From assembly GCA_001464695.1 (NCBI GenBank), contig LNDQ01000058.1:21228-85227 (forward strand): a DNA stretch of 64,000 bases, in the 5' to 3' direction. Both the position numbers and the translations under genes were made by a program. The stretch's first letter is position 1. Each line of letters opens with the position of its first letter. Of this stretch, positions 45,342 through 53,259 are shown in pieces. The DNA is from Betaproteobacteria bacterium Ga0077523 (GTDB lineage: Bacteria > Pseudomonadota > Gammaproteobacteria > Burkholderiales > Ga0077523). A model generated the notes under the pieces. That model ran no database searches, was not told the DNA's origin, and worked only from the letters and a program-made list of their open reading frames with translations.

Positions 45342-46490
45342 CTATAGCCCGAGCCAGCGCCCGATGATGCTCCGCTGCATCTCCGAGGTGCCCGAGTAGA
45401 TGGTCGAGCCGACCGCGTCGCGCAGCGTCCGCTCCACCTCGTACTCGACCATGAAACCGTAGCCGCCGTGGATCTGGATGCAGTCGAGCGCCGACTTCAG
45501 CAGGACCTCGCTGACGAACAGCTTGGCGATGCTGGCATCGAGCGACGCCGTACGCGAGTGCTCGAGCATCCAGGCGGCCTTGTGCACCAGCGCGCGTCCG
45601 GCCTCCAGGCTCACCTTCATGTCGGCGATCTTGCTGGACACGGACTGGAACTTGCCGATCTGCTGGCCGAACTGGGTGCGGGTGCGGGCATAGGCCACAC
45701 TTGTCTCAAGGAGGCGTTCGATGGTGCCGACATGTCCTGCGACGAGCAGCGCGCGCTCCCAATCCATGGCGGAGCCGAACGCGACCGATCCCCCGCCCAC
45801 CTTCCCCAGTACCGCTTCATCCGGCACGACCATGTCCTCGAACACCAGTTCGCCGACCGGTGAAGTCCGCAGACCCAGTTTTTCGAACTTGCGGCTCGTG
45901 GAAAAGCCCTTCGTGCCGGTATCCACGAGAAAAGCCGTGGTGCCACCGTGGAAGCCCTTGTCTGCGTCGGTGACGGCGAAGACGATCGCGACGTCGGCCA
46001 CGGGTCCGTTGGAGATGAAGGTCTTGGTGCCGTTCAGTTTCCAGCCGCCGGCCACGCGCTCGGCGCGCGTGCGCATGGAGAACGAATCGGATCCCGACCC
46101 CGGTTCCGTGATCGCGTGGGCACCCACCAGCGTGCCGTCGCAGAGGCCGGGAAGATAGCGCCGCTTCTGCTCTTCCGTGCCGTGCTTCCAGAGCGGCACC
46201 ACGCACGCGAGCAGATGGGCCGACAGCGAGAATACGAGGCCCCCGTCCGTGCATCCGTAGCCGAGTGCTTCGAGCGCAACCGCACAACCCACGGCATCGA
46301 GTCCCGAACCGCCGTACTCGGGTGGCACCGGCAGCCCCGGCAGGCCCATCTCGCCGCACTTGCGCCACAGCTCCCGAGGAAACTCCTGTTGCCGGTCGCG
46401 CTCGGCGACGTGGTCGTTCAGCACACCCCTCGAGAACTTGACGATGCTGTCGCGCAGCGCCCGTTCTTCCGGCGAAAGCGAGAAATCCAT
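45342..46490 (-). CDS. Acyl-CoA dehydrogenase family, prolyl-carrier (PltE/RedW/PigA-like) dehydrogenase
   Basis: A 382-residue FAD enzyme with the ACAD fold: ITEPGSGSDSFSMR, LGLRTSPVGELVFEDM and IQIHGGYGFMVEYEVER. In medium-chain ACADs the base Glu lies in IYEGT; here that site is Ser (IYSGTSEMQRS). Glu245 in SAMDWERALLVAGHVG occupies the position used by isovaleryl-CoA and prolyl-carrier dehydrogenases. This favours oxidation of L-prolyl-S-carrier to pyrrole-2-carboxyl-S-carrier over ordinary beta-oxidation. Its ATG overlaps the stop of the adenylation gene (TGATG), so the two are coupled. It is the last gene of the seven-gene operon. The pyrrole role is inferred from residues and neighbours. 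Confidence 0.85.
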   Translation of the reverse strand: MDFSLSPEERALRDSIVKFSRGVLNDHVAERDRQQEFPRELWRKCGEMGLPGLPVPPEYGGSGLDAVGCAVALEALGYGCTDGGLVFSLSAHLLACVVPLWKHGTEEQKRRYLPGLCDGTLVGAHAITEPGSGSDSFSMRTRAERVAGGWKLNGTKTFISNGPVADVAIVFAVTDADKGFHGGTTAFLVDTGTKGFSTSRKFEKLGLRTSPVGELVFEDMVVPDEAVLGKVGGGSVAFGSAMDWERALLVAGHVGTIERLLETSVAYARTRTQFGQQIGKFQSVSSKIADMKVSLEAGRALVHKAAWMLEHSRTASLDASIAKLFVSEVLLKSALDCIQIHGGYGFMVEYEVERTLRDAVGSTIYSGTSEMQRSIIGRWLGL

Positions 46491-48064
46491 CAGCTCATTT
46501 CCTTGAGTTGCTGGTAGTGGATCTTGTCGGTCGAGGTCTTGGGCAGCGCCGCGTGCCACTGGAACCGATCGGGGATCATGTACATCGGCAGCACCTGGGC
46601 GCAGAAGCCCTTCATCTCGATCAGGGACAGCGGTGCACCGGTCCGGCTCGAGACGTGCGCGATGATCTTGACGCCCGCCTCCTCGTCCGGAATAGCGATC
46701 ACCGCGGCTTCCTTGATCTGGGCATGCTTGTAGAGGCCCGCCTCGATCTCGCCCAATTCCACGCGATAGGCGCGCCGCTTGACCATGCGATCGCGCCGGC
46801 CCTTGTAGACATAGTCGCCGTTCGCGTCCTGGAACACGATGTCGCCGGTGCGGTACCAGCGCTCGCCGTTCCGGCTCGACAGGAAGCCCTTCTGCGTCTG
46901 TTCCGGCAAGCCCCAGTAGCGCTGCATCACGCCGCGGCCGGTGATGCAAAGCTCGCCCTCCTGACCGTCAGCCACTTCCTTGCCGTCCTCGTCGACCACC
47001 TTGCCGCGCAGGTGCGAGCAGACCTTGCCGATGGGAAACGGTGTGTTCTGCTCGGCAGCGATGGGGAGCTTCACCTCGTAGAACGTGCAGACGTTCGTTT
47101 CGGTGGGCCCGTAGAGATTGAAGTACCGCGGCGTCGGCCACAGTTCTGCCAGCCGGCGCAGATGCTTGATGGGGAACACTTCGCCCGCGAAGAACACGTG
47201 CCGCAGGTCGGGGACCGGATGCTTGTCCAGGCTGCCGAACTGTGCGAGCAGGCTCAGGATGGACGGGGCCGAGTACCACACCGAGATGCGGTGCTCGGCG
47301 ATGAGTTTGGCGAGGCCCGTCGGTTCCTTGCCCGCCTCTTCGCCGATCAGCACCAGCGCGGCGCCGTGTCGATGCGACACGAACAGGTCGAGGACCGAGA
47401 GATCGAAATGAAACGGCGCGTGCGACGAGAAGACGTCGCGCTCGTGGGGCTCGAAGGTCTCCGAGCACCACTGCACGAAGCTCACCGCGTTCTCGTGGGT
47501 GAGAGTGACGCCCTTGGGCCGCCCGGTGGACCCGGAGGTGTAGAGGATGTAGGCCACGTCATCGGGCTCGGAGGAATGGTCCGGGACGGTGGGCGCCGAG
47601 CCCCCACGGTCCGCTGCTTCGAGCCAGCGAGTCAAACCTTTCGCCCCGCCCACGTCTTCCAGTGCGACCAGCACCGGCGTCCTGCCCAGCGCCTCGAACT
47701 GGGCGCGCACGGCGTCCAGCACTCGCGCTTCCGCGATGAGAACCTGCACCTCGCAGTTGTGGAACACGTAGGCATTGCGCTCCACCGGTGCACCCGAATC
47801 TACCGGTACGTACGCTGCGCCGGCTCTCAGGATCCCGTAGATGGCTGCCACGGTATCCGCGGACTTGCGCAGGTACAGGCCGACGCGATCGCCGGGGCCG
47901 ACGCCCAGTTGCGCGAGACGATCGCGGACCCGCGCGGACAACGCGTCCAGATCGGCATAGGACAGCGGCCCGTGCCCGGGGTCGACGACGGCGGTGCGTT
48001 CGGGGAACCGCCCGGCGGCGTCGAGAAATCCCCGGTGCAGAGGGGCGGAAGTCGAAGCGCTCAT
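46490..48064 (-). CDS. Stand-alone amino-acid adenylation enzyme, predicted proline-specific
   Basis: A 524-residue adenylation domain without condensation or carrier domains. Core motifs: A3 YILYTSGSTGRPKG, A4 FHFDLSVLD, A5 NLYGPTETN, A7 YRTGDIV and A10 KTSTDKIHYQ with Lys514. By eye against GrsA the pocket is Asp221, Leu222, Leu225, Tyr264, Phe291, Ala293, Leu317, Val325, Cys326, Lys514. This is D-L-L-Y-F-A-L-V-C-K, one change from the D-L-L-Y-L-A-L-V-C-K I recall for PltF/RedM-type proline activators. DltA-type D-Ala ligases share the general layout but differ at several pocket positions. It would load the carrier protein encoded 22 bases upstream. Specificity is predicted, not tested. Confidence 0.88.
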   Translation of the reverse strand: MSASTSAPLHRGFLDAAGRFPERTAVVDPGHGPLSYADLDALSARVRDRLAQLGVGPGDRVGLYLRKSADTVAAIYGILRAGAAYVPVDSGAPVERNAYVFHNCEVQVLIAEARVLDAVRAQFEALGRTPVLVALEDVGGAKGLTRWLEAADRGGSAPTVPDHSSEPDDVAYILYTSGSTGRPKGVTLTHENAVSFVQWCSETFEPHERDVFSSHAPFHFDLSVLDLFVSHRHGAALVLIGEEAGKEPTGLAKLIAEHRISVWYSAPSILSLLAQFGSLDKHPVPDLRHVFFAGEVFPIKHLRRLAELWPTPRYFNLYGPTETNVCTFYEVKLPIAAEQNTPFPIGKVCSHLRGKVVDEDGKEVADGQEGELCITGRGVMQRYWGLPEQTQKGFLSSRNGERWYRTGDIVFQDANGDYVYKGRRDRMVKRRAYRVELGEIEAGLYKHAQIKEAAVIAIPDEEAGVKIIAHVSSRTGAPLSLIEMKGFCAQVLPMYMIPDRFQWHAALPKTSTDKIHYQQLKEMS

Positions 48065-48086
48065 GGCAACGGCGCCGGGTCTTGCT

Positions 48087-48353
48087 TCAGCGGCTGGCTG
48101 TCGCGGGCAGCTTGGACGAGACCAGCGCCGCGATCTGGTTCAGCGTGTCGAGGTGTTCCTTGTCCGCCTCGTGCGCCTCGAGCGTGATGCCGAAGGACTC
48201 TTCGAGGAACAGGATCAGCTTCAGTGTCGCGATGGAATCGAGGATGCCGCGCGAAATCAGAGGCAGATCGTCGGTCAGGTTATCCGGCGACTCGCCGGCG
48301 AGAAACGTGGTCATGATGTAGTCCTTGACCGACTGCTTGATCGAATCACTCAT
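48087..48353 (-). CDS. Acyl/peptidyl carrier protein
   Basis: An 88-residue free-standing carrier. The phosphopantetheine attachment Ser is Ser40 in SRGILDSIATLKLILFLEE. The four-helix pattern continues with FGITLEAHEADKEHLDTLNQ. Size matches PltL/RedO and DltC carriers. It lies between the MBOAT-SGNH gene and the adenylation gene, and it is the likely shuttle of the aminoacyl (pyrrolyl) group. A phosphopantetheinyl transferase is not in the window. Confidence 0.93.
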   Translation of the reverse strand: MSDSIKQSVKDYIMTTFLAGESPDNLTDDLPLISRGILDSIATLKLILFLEESFGITLEAHEADKEHLDTLNQIAALVSSKLPATASR

Positions 48354-48390
48354 GCTGGGTCTCCGTTGCTGGTTCCTGAAAAAGTGAGGG

Positions 48391-50928
48391 CTACTGCGCG
48401 AGTGCTCCGGCAGCGAAGACGCGGGCACGCTCGGCTGCGAAACGTTCGAAAAGGCGATCGGCGATGAGCTGATGGCCCAGCGCGTTGGGATGGTCGTCCC
48501 ACTCCGCGAGACGGATCTTGGTCACGTCTTCGTTCTTGAAGATGTCGTCCAGGCGCATCACGACGAAACCGGACTGCTCGGCGAGTGCGACCGTTTCCGG
48601 CGTCTCTTCCTGCCAGGCGCCTTCGCGCAGCTGCGGCAGGAACACCCAGATCGGCTGGATGCCGTGATCGCGTGCATGCCCGGTGATGTGGCCATAGACG
48701 AAAGCCAGGATCTCGTGGGCATACGGTTTCAAGCGGCGTTGACCGTCCACTTCGCCCATCCCCTTGGTCACCCCGGCCTTCTCGACGATCGCGCGCAACT
48801 CGGGATAGGGAATGTCGATGCCCTTGTGCATGACCTCGGCGAGATAGTTGGCGGAACGCGTCAACTCGCGCCCGGTGGCGACATAGATCACACCATTGGG
48901 TTGCAGCGCCAGGGCGCGTTCGTAGTTCGGCAGTTGTTGCGGCGGCTGGTAGCCCTGCACACCGTAGTTCAACAGCTCGTACTTCGCAAAGGGCGCGCCG
49001 GCGAACTCGCGGTTGAGGCGCTCCTCGAGCAGATTCTCGAAAGTGGCGCCGTCGCTGACACCCCAGCCCATCACCGACGAAGCGCCCAGAACCGCCGCCC
49101 GGAAGGTGCCGGGTTCGCGCTGCTCTGCGTAGTCCCGATCGCGCATGCCGAAGCGGTTCGTCGTGATGGTGCCGTAGCTCGTCTCGTAGACGAACGACGG
49201 GATCATCTCCATCTGCGCGAAGCCTTCCACATAGCGTTTGAGGCCGGCACCCTGAGCATCCAGCCAGTTCGCAGGCCGCTTGGCATACACCTCCCACAGC
49301 TGGGAGTTGAAGCGCGTCAGGTCGGTCAGTCCCTCGTAGTACCCTCGTTCGAGCCTGGCAGCATCCAGGCGACTCAGGCTTGAATGGCGCAACGAGTGGA
49401 TGGTGGAAGATGCCGTCACGCCAAACCTTGAGTACACCGGCTCGACGCTGATGCCGATCAGCAGGACGACGATGCCGAGCGTGGCGGCGTGGGGCTGCAG
49501 GATCCAGGGACGGTTGGCGGCCTTCTCGTCGGAATGCGGCATGACGATCTGGATGTTGCCCACGAAGCTCACCACCAGCGTGACGGCGGGCCAGAACAGG
49601 AACTCGAGCGTGTATCCGCCGCCCAGCACGTGCCACAGCGCGAACCAGTCGTCCACGCGCTCGCAGGACCAGAACGACCAGAGCAGGCAGATGAACCAGA
49701 ACGTGGTGTAGCTCTTCACCGTCCGCACGGCCACGGCCTTCCAGGAGAACTGCGCCACGCCGAGGCTGCGCTTGCGGCCGAACTTCATCTCGTACAGCGA
49801 ACTCACCACGACCATGGACCCCACCATGGTCCAGAACAGGATGTCCTGCACCACGATCAGGCTGGAACCGCGAATCCAGTACCACTGGTAGACGTGCAGT
49901 GCCCACGTCGCCACGAACACCCAAACGATCGCGAGCGCGATGGAGGTGTTCGGACCCAGCTTCTTCAGACGGAACAGCGCCGGGTAGTAGAACACCTTCT
50001 GCATGAAATCCTTCCAGTAGATGTTGATGCGCCGGTAGTAGTCCGTGAAACCGGCGGACAGGAAGTAGCGGTTGTGGGTCTCGGGCAGCCGGAAGCCGAA
50101 CAGATAGAGCATGCCCACGATCAGGTGGAACAGGCCCGACACCTTCAGGTAGAGCAGCAGGTTCGCGAGGATGAACTGGATGAAGGTGGCGGGTGTCGTG
50201 ACTTCCGCAGGCGCCAGCGTCATCTGGTAGTACACCAGCCGGTAGAGGATCAGGTGCACCACGCCGCGCACCATCCAGTCGATCCCGATCTGGTAGATGC
50301 GGTACGCGTCGTCGTCGTAGTAGTTGCGCTTGAACGCCTTGTAGTCCACGACCGGGAACAGCGGGAAGCACGCGTTCGGCAGCATGCAGAAATAGGAGAT
50401 CGCTCGCGCCGGCGTCTCCGGCGTCTTCTCGAACCGCAGATCGTGGAAGTACACGATCAGCCGGAACATGAACATGGAGCCCAGGATGGGCCAGATCGCT
50501 TCGCTCCAGGGGCTGCCCACCATCCCGCTGCGCTGCAAAGCCAAAATGCCTGCCATCGACAGCAGCAGCACGCCGCGAACCCCCAATGGAAGCGGGAGAT
50601 GGCAGATGCCGATCAGCACGGCACCGATGGCGAACATCCAGGCAAAGTTCACCACGCCGAACAGCAGTGCCGTTCCAGCCATGCTGAGAATCGCGAAGAA
50701 CGGCAACCGGAAACGCAGCGGCAGGTGGGCATGGATCAGGAAGCCCACGAACGCGAACTGCGAAAGCAGCAGGAAGCCGGAGTTCTCGATCTGGTACTGG
50801 CGAAACAGCAGCAGCACCAGGGCGAGCTGGACCACGATCCAGCCGAACTTGAGCAAAGGGATGCGACCGTCACGGGCGCCGGCGACCGGAGCCTTGAGGG
50901 CGGCCATGGCGAGGGTGCTGTCGGTCAT
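48391..50928 (-). CDS. MBOAT-like membrane acyltransferase fused to SGNH domain
   Basis: An 845-residue fusion. Residues ~25-500 hold about a dozen hydrophobic helices with MBOAT-like landmarks: YFCMLPNACFPLFPVVDYKA (170s-190s), DYYRRINIYWKDFMQKVFYY (296-315) and a candidate catalytic His345 in VATWALHVYQWYW. Residues ~605-840 form a periplasmic SGNH domain: AAVLGASSVMGWGV with Ser617/618, LLNYGVQGYQPPQQ (653-665, Gly/Asn block) and DDHPNALGHQLIADRL (Asp811, His813). MBOAT and SGNH proteins cooperate in O-acylation outside the cytoplasm (DltB/DltD, AlgI/AlgJ/X). Here they are one chain. The start overlaps the radical SAM stop (ATGA). The membrane part is an atypical MBOAT, so that assignment is moderate. 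Confidence 0.75.
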   Translation of the reverse strand: MTDSTLAMAALKAPVAGARDGRIPLLKFGWIVVQLALVLLLFRQYQIENSGFLLLSQFAFVGFLIHAHLPLRFRLPFFAILSMAGTALLFGVVNFAWMFAIGAVLIGICHLPLPLGVRGVLLLSMAGILALQRSGMVGSPWSEAIWPILGSMFMFRLIVYFHDLRFEKTPETPARAISYFCMLPNACFPLFPVVDYKAFKRNYYDDDAYRIYQIGIDWMVRGVVHLILYRLVYYQMTLAPAEVTTPATFIQFILANLLLYLKVSGLFHLIVGMLYLFGFRLPETHNRYFLSAGFTDYYRRINIYWKDFMQKVFYYPALFRLKKLGPNTSIALAIVWVFVATWALHVYQWYWIRGSSLIVVQDILFWTMVGSMVVVSSLYEMKFGRKRSLGVAQFSWKAVAVRTVKSYTTFWFICLLWSFWSCERVDDWFALWHVLGGGYTLEFLFWPAVTLVVSFVGNIQIVMPHSDEKAANRPWILQPHAATLGIVVLLIGISVEPVYSRFGVTASSTIHSLRHSSLSRLDAARLERGYYEGLTDLTRFNSQLWEVYAKRPANWLDAQGAGLKRYVEGFAQMEMIPSFVYETSYGTITTNRFGMRDRDYAEQREPGTFRAAVLGASSVMGWGVSDGATFENLLEERLNREFAGAPFAKYELLNYGVQGYQPPQQLPNYERALALQPNGVIYVATGRELTRSANYLAEVMHKGIDIPYPELRAIVEKAGVTKGMGEVDGQRRLKPYAHEILAFVYGHITGHARDHGIQPIWVFLPQLREGAWQEETPETVALAEQSGFVVMRLDDIFKNEDVTKIRLAEWDDHPNALGHQLIADRLFERFAAERARVFAAGALAQ

Positions 50929-52733
50929 CGCGCGGTCGCTCCCGTGACGGTACGAGCCGCCGTCAACTGTTCGTCATTCCATCCCATCTCGTCGAACCAG
51001 CGCCCGCCGATGCTGCGATTGAGCGGATAGGCCTGGTTCATGACACCGCCGAACAGGACCATGTTGTTGCGCTTGAGGATCTCGTCGCCCAGCGCATCCA
51101 GGGCGCGTGCCCGCGCGACCGGATCGGTCAGGCAGTCCGCTTCATGCACCACCGGGATGAAGTCGAGCGCGTCGTCGATGCGGCGGTTGTAGTCCGTGAC
51201 GCAGACGCGCGGCAACGCGGACATCGCACCCTTCAACTCCATCAACTGCCGCACCGCGTCGAACCCCACCTCGACCAGCTGCTGGCGGCTCAGCCATTTC
51301 GTCTCGTAGTTGATGCGATTCAGGATGGATGCCGATTCCATCCCGCGCCGATGCTGTTCCGCAGTCCGGTGGAACACGCGGTAGCCGTGCTGGTCCGGAT
51401 ACTCGAAGAAGGTCGACGCCGGATCCAGGAACGGGATCATCGGACAGATCATCGGGTTCACGTTCTTGCCCTTGAACTTGCGCAGCAGATGCGCGCAGTA
51501 GTCCACGGTCGCCTGCACCGACTCCGGCCCCTGCTCCGGCATGCCCACGAAGTACCAGATGTCGATCTGGTAGATGCCGTATTCGAGCGCCTTCTCGAGC
51601 CAGGCTTCCATCTCGGCGTTGGTGTAGACGCCGCGGCCGGCGAGCTTCGCCACCACCGGATCGTGACTCTCCGGCGAGAGCGTGATGACGGTGCGCCGGT
51701 TCGTCCGCGCCATCTGCTGCAGGATGTCGTCCCTGGTGAGGTGGAACTGCTCGTAGCTCACCGATTTCAGGCCCGCATCGCCCACGTGGTCGAGAAACCG
51801 GCGCATGCCGCTCGGTGATTCGTTGTAGGAGCCGACCGAATAGAAGTGGTAGCTGTTGACGCCCGGGATGCGCTTGATCGTCTGGAACTCGAAGTCGATC
51901 TCGTGCAGCGGCTTGCGCGCCATGGTGCGATGGCGCTTGAAGATGCGGCGGAACGCTTCCCGGGAACCGCCGCACCAGCCGCAGTTGTAGGCACAGCCGG
52001 CGTTCTGCGTCGACAGGATCTCGTGGATCGGCATGGCGCCGCCGCCGGAACCGGGATCATCGGGCTGACGGGCCCAGTCGATCCCGCACGCGAAGGAATC
52101 CGGCTTGTGCGAGAAAATGTTCTCGCGAATCACGCCGCGCTCCTTCCACACGAGATTCGCGATGCCTTCAGGCGCACGTCCGGCGCCGATCGCCGTGAGC
52201 AGCTCGGCCATCGGCTCATGCGTGTCGTAGCCGCGCATGACCATGTCGACGAACGGATACTGGATCAGCTCGAGCGCGTAGTAGGTGGAGGAGATGCCCC
52301 CGAAGACGATGGCAATGTCCGGTCGCAGCGCCTTGATGCGCTTCGCCACGGCGAGGCTGCCCTGCACGTGGATCATCCAGTGCAGGTCGATACCCACGAG
52401 CGGCGTGTCCAGCGCCTCGACGATGCGGTCGAAATCGACTTCGGGGTGACGCAGCAGCACGCTGCTCAGGTTCAGGATCTTGACGTCGTGGCCGCGGTCA
52501 CCCAGGAAGCGCTGCAGCGTCTTGAAGCCCACCGGGAAGTACTCGTACAGCGGTGTGATGGGCACGTCGCCGCTCGTTCCGAGGAATGGGAAGTAGATGT
52601 CGCGGCGGTTGCGGAAATCGAAGAATGCCGGTGCATGCACCAGCAGCATGTCGGCTCGCAGGCTGGGCAGCGCGGTCACGGCGCCTTCCCGCGGGCGCTC
52701 CGCCGCGACGGTTCCGGACATCGGCACGTTCAT
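50925..52733 (-). CDS. Radical SAM protein with B12-binding-like N-terminal domain
   Basis: A 602-residue cytoplasmic enzyme. Residues ~25-200 form a Rossmann-like domain as in cobalamin-binding radical SAM enzymes (VGFKTLQRFLGDRGHDVKIL, then VFGGISSTYYALELIQYPFV), but no DxHxxG is seen, so base-off B12 binding is not assured. The 4Fe-4S cluster cysteines are Cys247, Cys251 and Cys254 in NAGCAYNCGWCGGS. A strand with ITLSPESHD and YFVGMPEQGPES follows the expected radical SAM barrel. Possible roles are methylation or C-C/C-S rearrangement of the pathway intermediate. It is coupled to the MBOAT-SGNH gene by a 4-base overlap. Confidence 0.82.
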   Translation of the reverse strand: MNVPMSGTVAAERPREGAVTALPSLRADMLLVHAPAFFDFRNRRDIYFPFLGTSGDVPITPLYEYFPVGFKTLQRFLGDRGHDVKILNLSSVLLRHPEVDFDRIVEALDTPLVGIDLHWMIHVQGSLAVAKRIKALRPDIAIVFGGISSTYYALELIQYPFVDMVMRGYDTHEPMAELLTAIGAGRAPEGIANLVWKERGVIRENIFSHKPDSFACGIDWARQPDDPGSGGGAMPIHEILSTQNAGCAYNCGWCGGSREAFRRIFKRHRTMARKPLHEIDFEFQTIKRIPGVNSYHFYSVGSYNESPSGMRRFLDHVGDAGLKSVSYEQFHLTRDDILQQMARTNRRTVITLSPESHDPVVAKLAGRGVYTNAEMEAWLEKALEYGIYQIDIWYFVGMPEQGPESVQATVDYCAHLLRKFKGKNVNPMICPMIPFLDPASTFFEYPDQHGYRVFHRTAEQHRRGMESASILNRINYETKWLSRQQLVEVGFDAVRQLMELKGAMSALPRVCVTDYNRRIDDALDFIPVVHEADCLTDPVARARALDALGDEILKRNNMVLFGGVMNQAYPLNRSIGGRWFDEMGWNDEQLTAARTVTGATAR

Positions 52734-52782
52734 TGTTCATCCCCTCGTTCGGTACTGCATCGGCGCATCTCGCCGCCTACAT

Positions 52783-53259
52783 TCACAGGAACAGCGGAAG
52801 GTTCTCCACCGTGCTCTGATCGAGAAGGATCTTGCGTTCCTTGAGCAACCATCCCGGCCCCTGGAACCAGCGATCCTCGCGGCACCCCACCGCGAACCAC
52901 TCCTCACCTCTACCGCGACTTCTGAACACCACGAAATTGGACTTCACCCGGACCGAGCCGTCGTCGTCGCGGTCGGCCATGATGTTGGAGATGAACCGCC
53001 GTGTCCGCGTGGGCGGCACGTCGATCCACGCGATGCCGGTCTCGAGGCGACTCACCCGAAGTCCGAGACTCACCTTGGTTTCATCGAACAAAGGCAGTCG
53101 CGTCGCCTCGCCGTGCTGCTCGTCCTTGCGCGAGACCGCCGCGCGCACCGGCGCCCAGTACCGCAACTCCGGCGCCATCAACGCGAGCCAATCGTGAAAC
53201 CGCCCGGAATCGAGCAGGTCGGCCTCGTGATAGAGCAGGCGCTCGATCTCGTCCTTCAC
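52783..53259 (-). CDS. Aromatic-ring-hydroxylating dioxygenase, beta subunit
   Basis: A 158-residue cystatin-like subunit that stabilises the alpha3beta3 Rieske oxygenase. It opens DEIERLLYHEADLLDSGRFH with the WLALMAPELRYWAPVR block, and carries RTRRFISNIMADRDDDG and VKSNFVVFRSRG, all typical of the family. The start is a GTG at 53259 overlapping the alpha stop (GTGA). A longer frame reaching 54630 runs antisense to the real alpha frame and is not considered. Confidence 0.88.
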   Translation of the reverse strand: MKDEIERLLYHEADLLDSGRFHDWLALMAPELRYWAPVRAAVSRKDEQHGEATRLPLFDETKVSLGLRVSRLETGIAWIDVPPTRTRRFISNIMADRDDDGSVRVKSNFVVFRSRGRGEEWFAVGCREDRWFQGPGWLLKERKILLDQSTVENLPLFL

